Below are positions 36,936 through 45,339 of a stretch of 64,000 bases of DNA, piece after piece (within the stretch, counting starts at the first letter, position 1; each line of letters opens with the position of its first letter). The notes under the pieces were generated by a model. That model was not told where the DNA came from. It worked only from the letters and a program-made list of their open reading frames with translations, and made no database searches. The stretch covers positions 248,001-312,000 of the forward strand of contig JAEUJW010000053.1 in the NCBI GenBank assembly GCA_016793465.1, written 5' to 3'. Made by a program: the position numbers and the translations under genes. This stretch comes from Myxococcales bacterium. GTDB lineage: Bacteria; Myxococcota; Polyangia; Nannocystales; Nannocystaceae.

Positions 36936-37871
36936 ATGCCCGCCGCCAGGCCCGAGAGGAGCTTTCGTGTGCCCTACGGGCTCGACGAGCACGGACGGCT
37001 CGTCGCCAGGCAGGACGCCGTCCGCGGGAGCGCCTACGCCTGCCCCGCGTGCGGCGAGGCGCTGGTGCTGCGCGCGGGCCCCAGGGTCAGCCGGAACTTC
37101 GCCCACCGCCCCTCGCCGGTGTGTAGTGGCGAGACGGCCCTGCACCGCGCGGCCAAGCTGCTCGTCAAGCAGGTCGCCGACGACGCCCTGAACGGCGGCC
37201 CGGGCATCGACCTGCGGATCTCCTGCGCGACCTGCCGCGCGGCGTTCGACGTCGGCGTGCCGCTCGCCAGCTTCGACGCCGCGTCCGTCGAGGTCCGCCT
37301 GCAGTCGGGCCGGGTCGTCGACGTGCTGCTCAGCAAGGACGGTCAGCCGCGCCTCGGCGTCGAGGTGTTCGTGTCGCACCGCGTCGACGCTCGCAAGGCC
37401 GGCGCGCTCGACATCGCCTGGATCGAGGTCGACGCCGACGAGCTCGTGGCCCACCCGCGGCGTTGGCGGGCCCGCGCGAGCAAGCTCCGCAGCGAGCGCT
37501 GCCCCAAGTGTCGCGCGGTCGAGTCGCTGCGCAGGCAGCATCTGGGGCACGCGCTCGCCCACGCCGGCCTGGTGTGCCCGCCGAGCTACCGCGCATCGCC
37601 CGCCCGCTGCCACCGCTGCAGCGAGCTGATCCCGCTGTTCGACTGGGACGGCGGCACGTGGACCCACGGCGCGCCGCCGGAGCCGCGCCCGCCCACGCTG
37701 CAGCGCAGCTCCCCGCGCCGCGACGAGGCCGGCTCGTGGACCAACACCTGCCCGCACTGCCACGCGCCCCAGGGCGACTACCTGATGCGCACGGCGATCC
37801 TCGACTACCTCAACGAGCTCACCGCCAGCGTCGAACGATCCCTCGGCGCCGAGCCCCGCGGTCCGACCTGA
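36936..37871 (+). CDS. CoiA-like competence/nuclease protein with zinc-finger motifs
   Basis: A 311-residue soluble protein. The N-terminal part has CPACGEALVLRAGPRVSRNFAH (ends trimmed here), the zinc-finger-plus-FAH pattern of CoiA-like proteins. A nuclease-like core follows: GRVVDVLLSKDGQPRLGVEV with Asp and Glu in the D...E-x-x pattern and FVSHRVDARKAGALD. Additional CxxC pairs appear at ERCPKCRAV, ARCHRCSEL and NTCPHCHAP, so several metal-bound ribbons are likely. CoiA acts in DNA uptake and recombination in Firmicutes; in myxobacteria the role is untested. The ATG at 36936 matches the motif start, and the upstream frame is a shadow of the PAS-STAS gene. Convergent with the hybrid kinase. 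Confidence 0.78.
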   Translation: MPAARPERSFRVPYGLDEHGRLVARQDAVRGSAYACPACGEALVLRAGPRVSRNFAHRPSPVCSGETALHRAAKLLVKQVADDALNGGPGIDLRISCATCRAAFDVGVPLASFDAASVEVRLQSGRVVDVLLSKDGQPRLGVEVFVSHRVDARKAGALDIAWIEVDADELVAHPRRWRARASKLRSERCPKCRAVESLRRQHLGHALAHAGLVCPPSYRASPARCHRCSELIPLFDWDGGTWTHGAPPEPRPPTLQRSSPRRDEAGSWTNTCPHCHAPQGDYLMRTAILDYLNELTASVERSLGAEPRGPT

Positions 37872-37890
37872 GCGCGCCCCGGCGCCGCCT

Positions 37891-40632
37891 TCACGCCGAA
37901 CCGGTGCGGCCGCGCAGGGCCGCCTCGACGCGGGTGAACGCCTCGTGGGCCGCGGCGATCAGGCCGGCCGCCGGCGCCGGCGTGCTCGCCGCTGCGAGCC
38001 GCTCGACCGCCGCCGCGACCTCGCCGAGCGCGCGGGCGCCGAGCGTCATGCTCGTCGACTTGAGGTCGTGGGCCGCGCGGGTCAGCAGCGCGGTGTCGCC
38101 GGCCGCCAGCGCCACCTGCAGGCTGGCCAGCAGCCGCGGCGCCGTCGCCAGGTACTCGCCGATCAGCTCGCGGAGCATCGCCTCGCCGATGTCGTCGGCG
38201 AAGCTGCCGAGCGCCGCCAGGTCGATCGCCGGGGCGGGCTCGGAGGTCGGGCTCGGCGGCGCGTCGCTGGTCGCCCGCGGCCGCGGGGCGGGCGACGGAG
38301 CGCTCGCGGCCACCACGATCGGACTCGCCGCGCTCGTCGGGCTCACCGCCCCCGGCTTCACGTCCGCGAGCGTCGCGCGCGGCACCTGCCTGGCCGGCTC
38401 GACCAGCCGCGCGAGCAGCCGCTGCAGCCTGGCCACGCGCAGGGTCGCGTCGCGGCGGAACGCCGCCTCCGGCAGCAGCGACAGCTCGACCAGCTCATGG
38501 ACCGGCTCGTCGAAGCCGTGCTCGCTGCAGATGTCCGCCAGCGCCCTGGCGTGGGCGACGCCCGCGGACCAGTCGGCGACGTCGGCCGCCCTGCGCAGGC
38601 GTCGCAGCGGCGCGTACGAGGCGTCGCGGAAGGCCACCACGCGCCCCAGCGTGCGCTCGGCGCGGGCCGGCGTCGGTGCGACGGTCGCGGCCTGCGGCGG
38701 CTCGACCGCGACGATCGCCCCGACCGGCTTGCACACCGCCAGCGCGCGGGCCAGGTCCTCGAGCCTGATCGGCTTGGCCACGTAGTCGTCCATGCCGGCG
38801 TCGCGGCACTCCTGGCGGTGCTGGGTCATCGCGTTGGCGGTCATGGCGATGATGCGCGGGCGCGGCCCGTGCGGCCGGCGGCGCACGATCTCCCGCGTTG
38901 CCGCCAGCCCGTCCATCACCGGCATCTGCACGTCCATGAAGATCACGTCGTAGGCCTGGCGCGCCACCGCGGCGACCGCCTCCTCGCCGTTGCCCGCGCA
39001 GTCGGTCGAGTAGCCGAGCTTCAGCAGCAGCGACGCCGCCACCCGCTGGTTCACCGAGTTGTCCTCGGCCAGCAGGACGCGCAGCGGGTTGCGGCGCCCG
39101 AGCTCGCGGTCGATGGCCGGCGTCGGGCGCATGCGCACCACCGTGCGCGCGCCGAACAGGCGCACCAGCACCTCGTGCAGCCCCGACGGCTTGATCGGCT
39201 TCAGCACCGCGGCCTCGACGTGGGTGTCGACGTCCTTGGTCGTGCCGACCGACGTCAGCATCACCAGGCGCATCGCCTCGGCCCCGGCGGTCTGGCGGAT
39301 CTCGCTGGCGAGGGCCGAGCCGTCCATGTCCGGCATGTTGAAGTCGAGCAGCCCGACGTCGAAGCGCTCGCCGGCCCGCAGCAGCGCCAGCGCCTCCGGG
39401 CCCGAGGCCACCGCCCGCGGCACGATGCCCCACAGCTGCGTATACAGCCCGAGCAGCCGGCGGTTGGTCGCGTTGTCGTCGACGATCAGCGCCTTCATGC
39501 CGCGCAGCTCGGGCACGGGGTCCGCCGGCAGGCCCGCCACTGGTTCGTCGGCCGGCGCGGCCACGAACGTGAAGTGGAAGGTCGAGCCGACGTCCGGCGT
39601 GCTCTCGACCCAGGCCGTCCCGCCCATCAGCAGCGCCAGCGAGCGCGTGATCGCCAGCCCGAGCCCGGTCCCGCCGTACAGCCGCGTGGTCGACACGTCG
39701 ACCTGCGCGAACGCCTTAAATAACCTGTCGAGGCGGTCGGCCGGGATGCCGATGCCGGTGTCGCGCACGGCCACGTGGAACGTATAGTCGCCGCCCTCCG
39801 TGCGGGTCGCCGAGGCCGTCACGCACACCTCGCCGCGGGCCGTGAACTTGACCGCGTTGCCGAGCAGGTTCAGCAGGATCTGGCGGACCCGGCCGACGTC
39901 GCCGATCGCCCCCGCGGGCGTGCCCGGGGCCACCTCGTAGAGCAGCTCGATACCCTTCTGGGCCGCCTTCACGGCCACCAGGTCGAGCGCCTCCTCGAGG
40001 CACACGCGCAGGCTAAACGGCACCAGCTCGAGCTCGAAGCTCCCCGCCTCGATCTTCGAGAAGTCGAGGATGTCGTTGATGATCGTCAGCAGGTGGTCGC
40101 CGCTCGCGCGGATGGTCTGCGCGTACTCCATCTGCAGCGGGTCGAGCTCGGTGTCGACGAGCAGCGACGTCATCCCGATCACCGCGTTCATCGGCGTGCG
40201 GATCTCGTGCGACATGTTGGCCAGGAACTGCGCCTTGGCCCGCGTCGCCTCCTCGGCCGCCTCCTTGGCCCGGCGCAGCGCCTCGTTGGTCCGGTCGAGC
40301 GCGCGGGCCTGGCGGCGCAGGCGCTCGTTGAGGCCGCGCTGCTCGTCCTGGTAGTCGCGCTGGCGCCGCAGCTCGCCGTCGAGGTGGGCCAGCAGCTCGC
40401 CGAGCATGCGCTCGCCGGCCGCCAGCGCCTCCGCCGCGCGCTCGGGGCGGCGCCGCAGCTCCGCCGCGAGCGCCGCGTGGTGCACCGCGATCAGCTCGAC
40501 GACCCGCCCGCCGCCCTCGAACACCCGCTTGCCGAGGTCGTACGCCCGCTCGAGCGCGGCCTCGTCGCGGTCCGCCGCGTAGGCCGCGAGCGCGGCGGCG
40601 TAGGCCTCCTGCACGTCGTCCTCGTCCGCCAT
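37891..40632 (-). CDS. Hybrid sensor histidine kinase (HisKA-HATPase-REC-REC-HPt)
   Basis: A 913-residue soluble phosphorelay protein. The N-terminus (1-100) has [25 protein letters not shown], like the RsbU/RsbRD N-terminal dimer module. A coiled coil leads to HisKA with [16 protein letters not shown] (about 140-155) and HATPase with N, G1 (DTGIGIPAD) and G2 (GGTGLGLAI). Two receiver domains follow: one with [10 protein letters not shown] and [11 protein letters not shown], another with [11 protein letters not shown] and [12 protein letters not shown] Pro/Ala linker precedes a C-terminal HPt domain with His in [14 protein letters not shown]. The order matches BarA-like kinases. No membrane segment is seen. 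It follows the GAF gene by 13 bases on the same strand, so the GAF protein may feed it a signal. Confidence 0.94.
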   Translation of the reverse strand: MADEDDVQEAYAAALAAYAADRDEAALERAYDLGKRVFEGGGRVVELIAVHHAALAAELRRRPERAAEALAAGERMLGELLAHLDGELRRQRDYQDEQRGLNERLRRQARALDRTNEALRRAKEAAEEATRAKAQFLANMSHEIRTPMNAVIGMTSLLVDTELDPLQMEYAQTIRASGDHLLTIINDILDFSKIEAGSFELELVPFSLRVCLEEALDLVAVKAAQKGIELLYEVAPGTPAGAIGDVGRVRQILLNLLGNAVKFTARGEVCVTASATRTEGGDYTFHVAVRDTGIGIPADRLDRLFKAFAQVDVSTTRLYGGTGLGLAITRSLALLMGGTAWVESTPDVGSTFHFTFVAAPADEPVAGLPADPVPELRGMKALIVDDNATNRRLLGLYTQLWGIVPRAVASGPEALALLRAGERFDVGLLDFNMPDMDGSALASEIRQTAGAEAMRLVMLTSVGTTKDVDTHVEAAVLKPIKPSGLHEVLVRLFGARTVVRMRPTPAIDRELGRRNPLRVLLAEDNSVNQRVAASLLLKLGYSTDCAGNGEEAVAAVARQAYDVIFMDVQMPVMDGLAATREIVRRRPHGPRPRIIAMTANAMTQHRQECRDAGMDDYVAKPIRLEDLARALAVCKPVGAIVAVEPPQAATVAPTPARAERTLGRVVAFRDASYAPLRRLRRAADVADWSAGVAHARALADICSEHGFDEPVHELVELSLLPEAAFRRDATLRVARLQRLLARLVEPARQVPRATLADVKPGAVSPTSAASPIVVAASAPSPAPRPRATSDAPPSPTSEPAPAIDLAALGSFADDIGEAMLRELIGEYLATAPRLLASLQVALAAGDTALLTRAAHDLKSTSMTLGARALGEVAAAVERLAAASTPAPAAGLIAAAHEAFTRVEAALRGRTGSA

Positions 40633-40645
40633 GCCCGCTCCGGTG

Positions 40646-41224
40646 TCAGTCCTGGTCGCGCAGCAGCTCGCGGTCGCGGTGACGATTGACCGCGATGGTC
40701 ACCAGGTGGGCCGTGAAGTCGATGAGCTTGCGGTCGGCCAGCGTCGGCAGCTTCGACGCGCGGTAGTACATGGCGAAGGTCGCCACCACCTTGCCGTCGT
40801 ACGCGCGGATCGGCGTCGACCAGCACGCGCGCAGCCCGTGGGTCTCGAGGGCCAGCCCGCGGAACGCCGCCCAGTTGGGGTGGGTGGCGATGTCGCCGAC
40901 CACGCACGGCTGGCCGGTGAACGCCGCCGCCCCGCACGAGCCGACGTCGGGCCCGATGCTGATGCCGTGGATCGCCTCGCAGTAGTCGACCGGCAGGCTC
41001 GGCGCGGCCCCGTGGAGCAGGTGCTCGCCCTCCTCGTCGATCAGCAGGATCGACGCCAGCATGCCGTCGACCTGGGCCTCGATCATCGTGCAGATCGCGG
41101 CCAGCGTGGCGCTCAGCGGCTCGTCGTCGTGGACCCGCCGGAGGACCTCGTTCTGACCGTCGAGCAGCGCCCGGGCCCGGGCGCGCTCGCGGGCGACTTC
41201 GCCTGTCACCGTCCCCGTCTCCAT
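40646..41224 (-). CDS. GAF-domain signalling protein
   Basis: A 192-residue soluble protein made mainly of one GAF domain (about 25-185). It has [40 protein letters not shown] and the [19 protein letters not shown] segment, followed by [21 protein letters not shown], which together are the pattern of the GAF group found beside PAS/GGDEF and histidine kinases. Cys residues in the pocket may matter for ligand sensing. There is no catalytic domain, so it likely signals through the downstream hybrid kinase 13 bases away. The ATG at 41224 is preceded by a GGGGGGAA ribosome site; the open frame to 41740 is a shadow. Confidence 0.87.
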   Translation of the reverse strand: METGTVTGEVARERARARALLDGQNEVLRRVHDDEPLSATLAAICTMIEAQVDGMLASILLIDEEGEHLLHGAAPSLPVDYCEAIHGISIGPDVGSCGAAAFTGQPCVVGDIATHPNWAAFRGLALETHGLRACWSTPIRAYDGKVVATFAMYYRASKLPTLADRKLIDFTAHLVTIAVNRHRDRELLRDQD

Positions 41225-41319
41225 CGTTCCCCCCTGTGTTGTACGGACCTTACCGTTACAACGTTCCAGGCGGTAGTTCCCGCATGTAGACCAGTTTGCG
41301 CGGCGCGGCGGGCGCCGCC

Positions 41320-41934
41320 TCAGCCCGCCGACGCCCCGCCCGGCGGCAGGCGACGGCCGTGGCGATACGGCATGTTCTCCTCGGGGTTGTCGCCGACCAC
41401 CGACGGCCCGAGCAGGTGCGCCATCAGGTTTAATAATTCGATGCGGTCCTCGTCGGTCCCGCGCTGGCGCGCCAGTTCGAACACGAACGCCGGCACCGTG
41501 AGCAGCAGGAACGCCGCGACCAGCCCGAGCTTGGCCGCCGTCACCCCGGTCAGCCCGAGCCACAGGAAGCTCGCGGCCCACATGACGTAGAAGCTGGCCT
41601 GCTTCGACAGCGGCCCGCGCATCAGGCGGCCGCGCACGAGCGTGCCGCGCGGGGTCACGACCAGGTCCGCCTCGAGCGTGAGGCGACTGATGGCCGCGGG
41701 CCCCGGCTCGAGGGCGCCGCCGGGCTGCACGTTCTGGCACACGCGGAACTTCGTGCGGCCGATCTCCGCCAGGAACTTGCGCCCGCTCCGCTTGCGCGCC
41801 GGGAAGCCCGAGACGACCTGCACCTCGGGGTCCTTGCGCAGGCGCTCGAGCACCTCGGCCGGCGTCAGCTCGACGCGGTACACCAGTTGCTTCGGCAGCA
41901 TGCGCAGCGCCGGCGGGTTCGGGGTCTCGCTCAT
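41320..41934 (-). CDS. Hypothetical membrane protein
   Basis: A 204-residue protein with no recognised family. The first 110 residues look cytoplasmic and beta-rich (YRVELTPAEVLERLRKDPEV, RKFLAEIGRTKFRVCQNV). Two hydrophobic helices follow near 118-135 (ASFYVMWAASFLWLGLTG) and 138-155 (LGLVAAFLLLTVPAFVFEL). The tail is Arg/Pro/Gly-rich. The leading domain resembles a lipid- or small-molecule-binding START-like fold only loosely. It lies between the GAF-kinase operon and pyrE on the same strand. Start 41934 is chosen because residues upstream lack coding bias. Its tail contains an A/T-only decamer at 41429-41438 encoding Leu-Leu-Asn. Confidence 0.75.
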   Translation of the reverse strand: MSETPNPPALRMLPKQLVYRVELTPAEVLERLRKDPEVQVVSGFPARKRSGRKFLAEIGRTKFRVCQNVQPGGALEPGPAAISRLTLEADLVVTPRGTLVRGRLMRGPLSKQASFYVMWAASFLWLGLTGVTAAKLGLVAAFLLLTVPAFVFELARQRGTDEDRIELLNLMAHLLGPSVVGDNPEENMPYRHGRRLPPGGASAG

Positions 41935-41978
41935 GAGGGGCCCGTAGTATCCGCGAGGACCGGCGCCGGGGCCAGCGC

Positions 41979-42641
41979 CTAGGCCGCCTGCGGCCCGTGT
42001 TCGCCGAGGTGCGCGTGGATCGCCGCCACCCGCGCCGCGTCGAGCTGCCCGCGCGCGTGCAGCGTGCGCACGACCTCGCGGATCGTCACGATCGCGTGCA
42101 CCGGCGCGCCGAGCTCGGCCTGCAGGGCCGCCAGGGTGGTCCGCCGCGGGTCCTGCCCGCGCTCCTCGCGGTCGACCGCGACGACCACGCCGGCGATCGT
42201 CACGTCGGCCGCGCGCCGCAGCAGCTCGACGCTCTGGTGCACGCTCTGGCCCGAGGTGATCACGTCGTCGACGATCACCACCCGCATGCCGTCCCGCGGC
42301 GCCGTGCCCACGAACCACCCGCCCTCGCCGTGGTCCTTCTGCTCCTTGCGGTCGAAGCAGAACGGCGCGTCGGGCCCGGCGCTCGCCAGCGCGATCGCCG
42401 TGGCCACCGCCAGCGGCACGCCCTTGTACGACGGCCCGAACACCAGGTCGAACCCCAGGCCCGCGCGCCGCAGGCAGCCCGCGTAGGCCTGCCCGAGCCC
42501 GGCGATCGCCGCCCCGCTGCGAAACTGCCCGGCGTTCACGAAGTACGGCGAGCGCCGGCCCGACTTCAGCGTGAAGTCGCCGAAGCGCAGCACCTCGTGA
42601 CGGACCAGTAGATCGATGAACGCTTCCTGATACGGCTCCAT
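41979..42641 (-). CDS. pyrE: Orotate phosphoribosyltransferase
   Basis: A 220-residue enzyme joining orotate and PRPP to orotidine monophosphate in pyrimidine synthesis. FGDFTLKSGRRSPYFVNAG near residues 20-39 is the family substrate block. The PRPP-binding motif is VVIVDDVITSGQS near 120-132, and the flexible-loop Lys/Arg sequence FCFDRKEQKDHGEGG (about 94-108) is present. Length fits bacterial PyrE. There is no signal or membrane segment. It stands alone among signalling genes; the histidine kinase gene upstream ends 21 bases away, so it could be carried on the same transcript. The C-terminal Ala/Arg-rich extension is unremarkable. Confidence 0.94.
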   Translation of the reverse strand: MEPYQEAFIDLLVRHEVLRFGDFTLKSGRRSPYFVNAGQFRSGAAIAGLGQAYAGCLRRAGLGFDLVFGPSYKGVPLAVATAIALASAGPDAPFCFDRKEQKDHGEGGWFVGTAPRDGMRVVIVDDVITSGQSVHQSVELLRRAADVTIAGVVVAVDREERGQDPRRTTLAALQAELGAPVHAIVTIREVVRTLHARGQLDAARVAAIHAHLGEHGPQAA

Positions 42642-42662
42642 GGCGCCCCCGCCATACCACGA

Positions 42663-44096
42663 TCACGCACGCGGCAGGCGCACCGCCAGGCGGGCCCCGC
42701 GGCGGCCGTCCGCGCGGTCCTCGGCCGCGATCGTGCCGCCGTGGGCCTCGGCGATCTGGCGGCACAGGTAGAGCCCGAGCCCCACCCCGCCCTGGTCGCG
42801 GGCCCGGGCCGCGTCGAGCCGCGTGAACGGGTCGAAGATCACCCCGCGGTCCTCCGGCGCGATCCCCGGCCCCTCGTCCTCGACCGCCAGCACCACCGCG
42901 TCGCCGTCGCGCCGCGCCGAGGCCACGACCTGTCCGTCGGGACAGGCCCGACGCGCGTTGGTCAGCAGGTTGGCCAGCAGGCGCTCGAGCAGCAGCCCGT
43001 CGGCCTCGACGGCCAGGTCCTCCGGCGCGCACTGGACCGTCGCGTCGACCCGCCCGGCAACCTTGGTCAGCAGCGGCAGCAGCGGCGTGTGCGTGCGCGG
43101 GATGGCCGGCCCCTCCGCGCCCGACGGCCGCGCCGCCAGCTCGAGCTTGCCCGACGTCAGCAGGTCGCCGATCAGCGCCTCCATCTCGACGAGGTCCTCG
43201 CCGAGCTCGCCGATGCCCTTGCCGAGCCGCCGCGCCGCCGGGTGCTCGGCGTCCGGCAGCGCCGCCACCCGCTCGCCCAGCAGCTCGGTCAGCACCCGCA
43301 TGCGCGCCACCGGCGTGCGCAGCTCGTGCGACACGTTGGTCAGCAGCATCTTCTGGCTGCGCATCATCGCCTCGAGCCGCCCGGCCATCACGTTGAACGC
43401 GTGGCCGAGGCGGTCGACCTCGTCGTTGCCGCCGCGCTCGGCCACGCGGTGGGCCAGCTCGCCGCGGGCGATGCGCTCGGCGCCCTGCTCGAGCGCCGCC
43501 AGCCGCCGCGTCAACGAGCGGGCCAGCGGCCACGCCCCGCTGCCGAGCACCATCAGCAGCCCCAGCAGCGCGACCGCCAGCAGGGCCCGGCGCTCGGCGT
43601 CGCCGTCGCCGGTGTCGAAGTAGATCGCGGCGACCAGGGTCTCGTCGTCGGCGCGCAGCGGCAGGATCAGCGCCGGCCCGCGGTCGCCGCGCCCGACCAC
43701 CGGCTCGCCGCGGCGCAGGCGCGAGCTCTGGCGCATCTTCATCGACCGCGGCGAGCGGGTCGCCGGGTCGCCGGCCAGCAGCTCACCGCGGGCGTCGCGG
43801 ATCGCCACCCGCAGGTCGAGCTCGGTCGCCAGGGCCGCGACCTCGCGCTCGAGCCGCGCCCGGTCCTCCAGCCCGGCGAGCAGCGCCTCCTCGCGGGCGT
43901 GCACGGCCGTGGCCACCGACTCGACCCACTCCGCCGAGTACTCGCCGGAGAACCGCCAGATCGCCAGCCCGGCCAGCCCCGCGAACACCACCACGGTCAG
44001 CACGAACGTCAGGTAGATGCGCCAGAACAGCCCCGGCGAGCCCCGCCGGCGCCCGGTCGACAGCGTCACGCCCGCGGTGTCGCCGGTGCCCGCCAC
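42663..44096 (-). CDS. Two-component sensor histidine kinase (HAMP-HisKA-HATPase)
   Basis: A 477-residue membrane kinase starting at GTG. One helix is near 25-48 (LFWRIYLTFVLTVVVFAGLA), a periplasmic loop reaches about residue 165, and a second helix follows (ALLAVALLGLLMVLGSGAW). HAMP (about 190-240), HisKA with LTNVSHELRTPVARMR, and HATPase with N box NLLTNARRA, G1 DEGPGIAPED and G2 GGVGLGLYL complete the protein. The short sensor loop matches PhoR/CpxA-like kinases without a known ligand. The start overlaps the end of the response regulator gene by only one intergenic base (44097), so they are co-translated. Confidence 0.93.
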   Translation of the reverse strand: MAGTGDTAGVTLSTGRRRGSPGLFWRIYLTFVLTVVVFAGLAGLAIWRFSGEYSAEWVESVATAVHAREEALLAGLEDRARLEREVAALATELDLRVAIRDARGELLAGDPATRSPRSMKMRQSSRLRRGEPVVGRGDRGPALILPLRADDETLVAAIYFDTGDGDAERRALLAVALLGLLMVLGSGAWPLARSLTRRLAALEQGAERIARGELAHRVAERGGNDEVDRLGHAFNVMAGRLEAMMRSQKMLLTNVSHELRTPVARMRVLTELLGERVAALPDAEHPAARRLGKGIGELGEDLVEMEALIGDLLTSGKLELAARPSGAEGPAIPRTHTPLLPLLTKVAGRVDATVQCAPEDLAVEADGLLLERLLANLLTNARRACPDGQVVASARRDGDAVVLAVEDEGPGIAPEDRGVIFDPFTRLDAARARDQGGVGLGLYLCRQIAEAHGGTIAAEDRADGRRGARLAVRLPRA

Positions 44097-44097
44097 C

Positions 44098-44829
44098 TCA
44101 GGGCGCCGCCTCGTCCTTGCCGTCGGGCGGCGCCAGCATGTAGCCGACCCCGCGGAGCGTGCGGATGAGGCCGGCCCCGCCCGGGTGGGCCGCGGCCAGG
44201 GCCGCCCGGATCTTGCTGAGGTGCACGTCGATCGAGCGGTCGACCGCCGGGTCGAACTCGGTCGGCGGCTCGCCCCGCAGGGCCCGCAGCTTCTGGTGGA
44301 TCTGCTCGCGCGACAGCGCCTGCTCCGGCGCGCCGGCGAGGATCCACAGCAGGTCGAACTGGTAGGCCGTCAGCTCGCAGACCTCGCCCTCGACGGTCGC
44401 CTTGTGGCGGTCGCGATCCACCACCAGCGGCCCGCAGCGGCGCGCGCCCGGCTGGCTCTGCGACGGCGCCGCCCCGCGCCGCAGCACCGCCCGGATGCGG
44501 GCCACCAGCTCGCGCGGGCTGAACGGCTTGGCCAGGTAGTCGTCGGCCCCGAGCTCGAGTCCGAGCACGCGGTCGATCTCCTCGCTGCGCGCCGACAGCA
44601 TGATGACCGGCACCGCCGAGGCGCGCCGCAGCTCGCGGCACACCGACAGCCCGTCGCGCTTCGGCAGCATCAGGTCGAGCAGCACCACCTCGTGCTCGCC
44701 CGTCAGCGCCCGCGTCAGCCCGAGCTCGCCGTCCGCCGCCAGCTCGACCGTGAAGTCGTGGCCCCGCAGGTACTCCGCCGTGCGCTCCGCAAGCTTCGCG
44801 TCGTCCTCGACCAGCAGCACCCGGGTCAC
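44098..44829 (-). CDS. OmpR-family response regulator
   Basis: A 243-residue regulator starting at GTG. The receiver (1-118) has LLVEDDAKLAE, phospho-acceptor in VVLLDLMLPKRDG (near residue 53), Ser/Thr in IMLSARSEEIDR and Lys in YLAKPFSPREL. The winged-helix effector (about 140-235) includes CELTAYQFDLLWILA, VDRSIDVHLSKIR and IRTLRGVGYML, the typical OmpR/PhoB DNA-contact and wing elements. First gene of the pair with the sensor kinase, so it likely autoregulates; no direct repeats that would show its box were found in the 96-base upstream gap. Confidence 0.94.
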   Translation of the reverse strand: MTRVLLVEDDAKLAERTAEYLRGHDFTVELAADGELGLTRALTGEHEVVLLDLMLPKRDGLSVCRELRRASAVPVIMLSARSEEIDRVLGLELGADDYLAKPFSPRELVARIRAVLRRGAAPSQSQPGARRCGPLVVDRDRHKATVEGEVCELTAYQFDLLWILAGAPEQALSREQIHQKLRALRGEPPTEFDPAVDRSIDVHLSKIRAALAAAHPGGAGLIRTLRGVGYMLAPPDGKDEAAP

Positions 44830-44925
44830 GCCCTACCACCGTTACGGCAGGACGGCCCCCGACGCAAGCGGTCCCTCCCGCCCCCGGGTTGACACCTCGC
44901 GGGCCCCGTCGTACCCCTGCGATCC

Positions 44926-45141
44926 ATGGAGTACCACTGCTCCCGCTGCCACCAGCGTTTCGCCGCCCCTCCCAGCAGCAGCGAGCAGGAGCTGCACGAC
45001 CTCCACTGCCCGCGCTGCAAGGCCGAGGCGGGCCTCGAGCCGGTCAAGCCCACGTCCGTGCCGATGATCCTGTTCGCCGCCTTCCTCGGCACCGCCGTGG
45101 TCGCCACCGCGGTCGGCGGCATCCTGTCGATCGTCGGCTGA
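44926..45141 (+). CDS. Small zinc-ribbon membrane protein
   Basis: A 71-residue protein with two CxxC pairs (HCSRCHQRF and LHCPRCKAE) forming a probable zinc ribbon, followed by one hydrophobic helix (MILFAAFLGTAVVATAVGGI). The arrangement suggests a ribbon facing the cytoplasm anchored in the membrane. No family is recognised with confidence; FmdB-like ribbons are a partial comparison. It stands divergent from the two-component operon and upstream of the large zinc-ribbon/TPR gene. The ATG at 44926 begins directly with the ribbon. Confidence 0.78.
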   Translation: MEYHCSRCHQRFAAPPSSSEQELHDLHCPRCKAEAGLEPVKPTSVPMILFAAFLGTAVVATAVGGILSIVG

Positions 45142-45339
45142 GCAGCGCCCGCGTCGCCCGAGCGCGGCCCGGGATCGCCGCGGGCTCGCGTCGGCCGCGC
45201 GCTGTCAGGGCTGTCCCCGACAGCGCCGCAGCGCAGAACTCCCGGGGTTTGCCCGCGTTTCTGCCGCTCCCACCCGGTTCGCGGCGATCCTGCGGGGTCC
45301 GGCCGGGTCTGTGATATGGTGCGCCCAGCGAGCCGACCC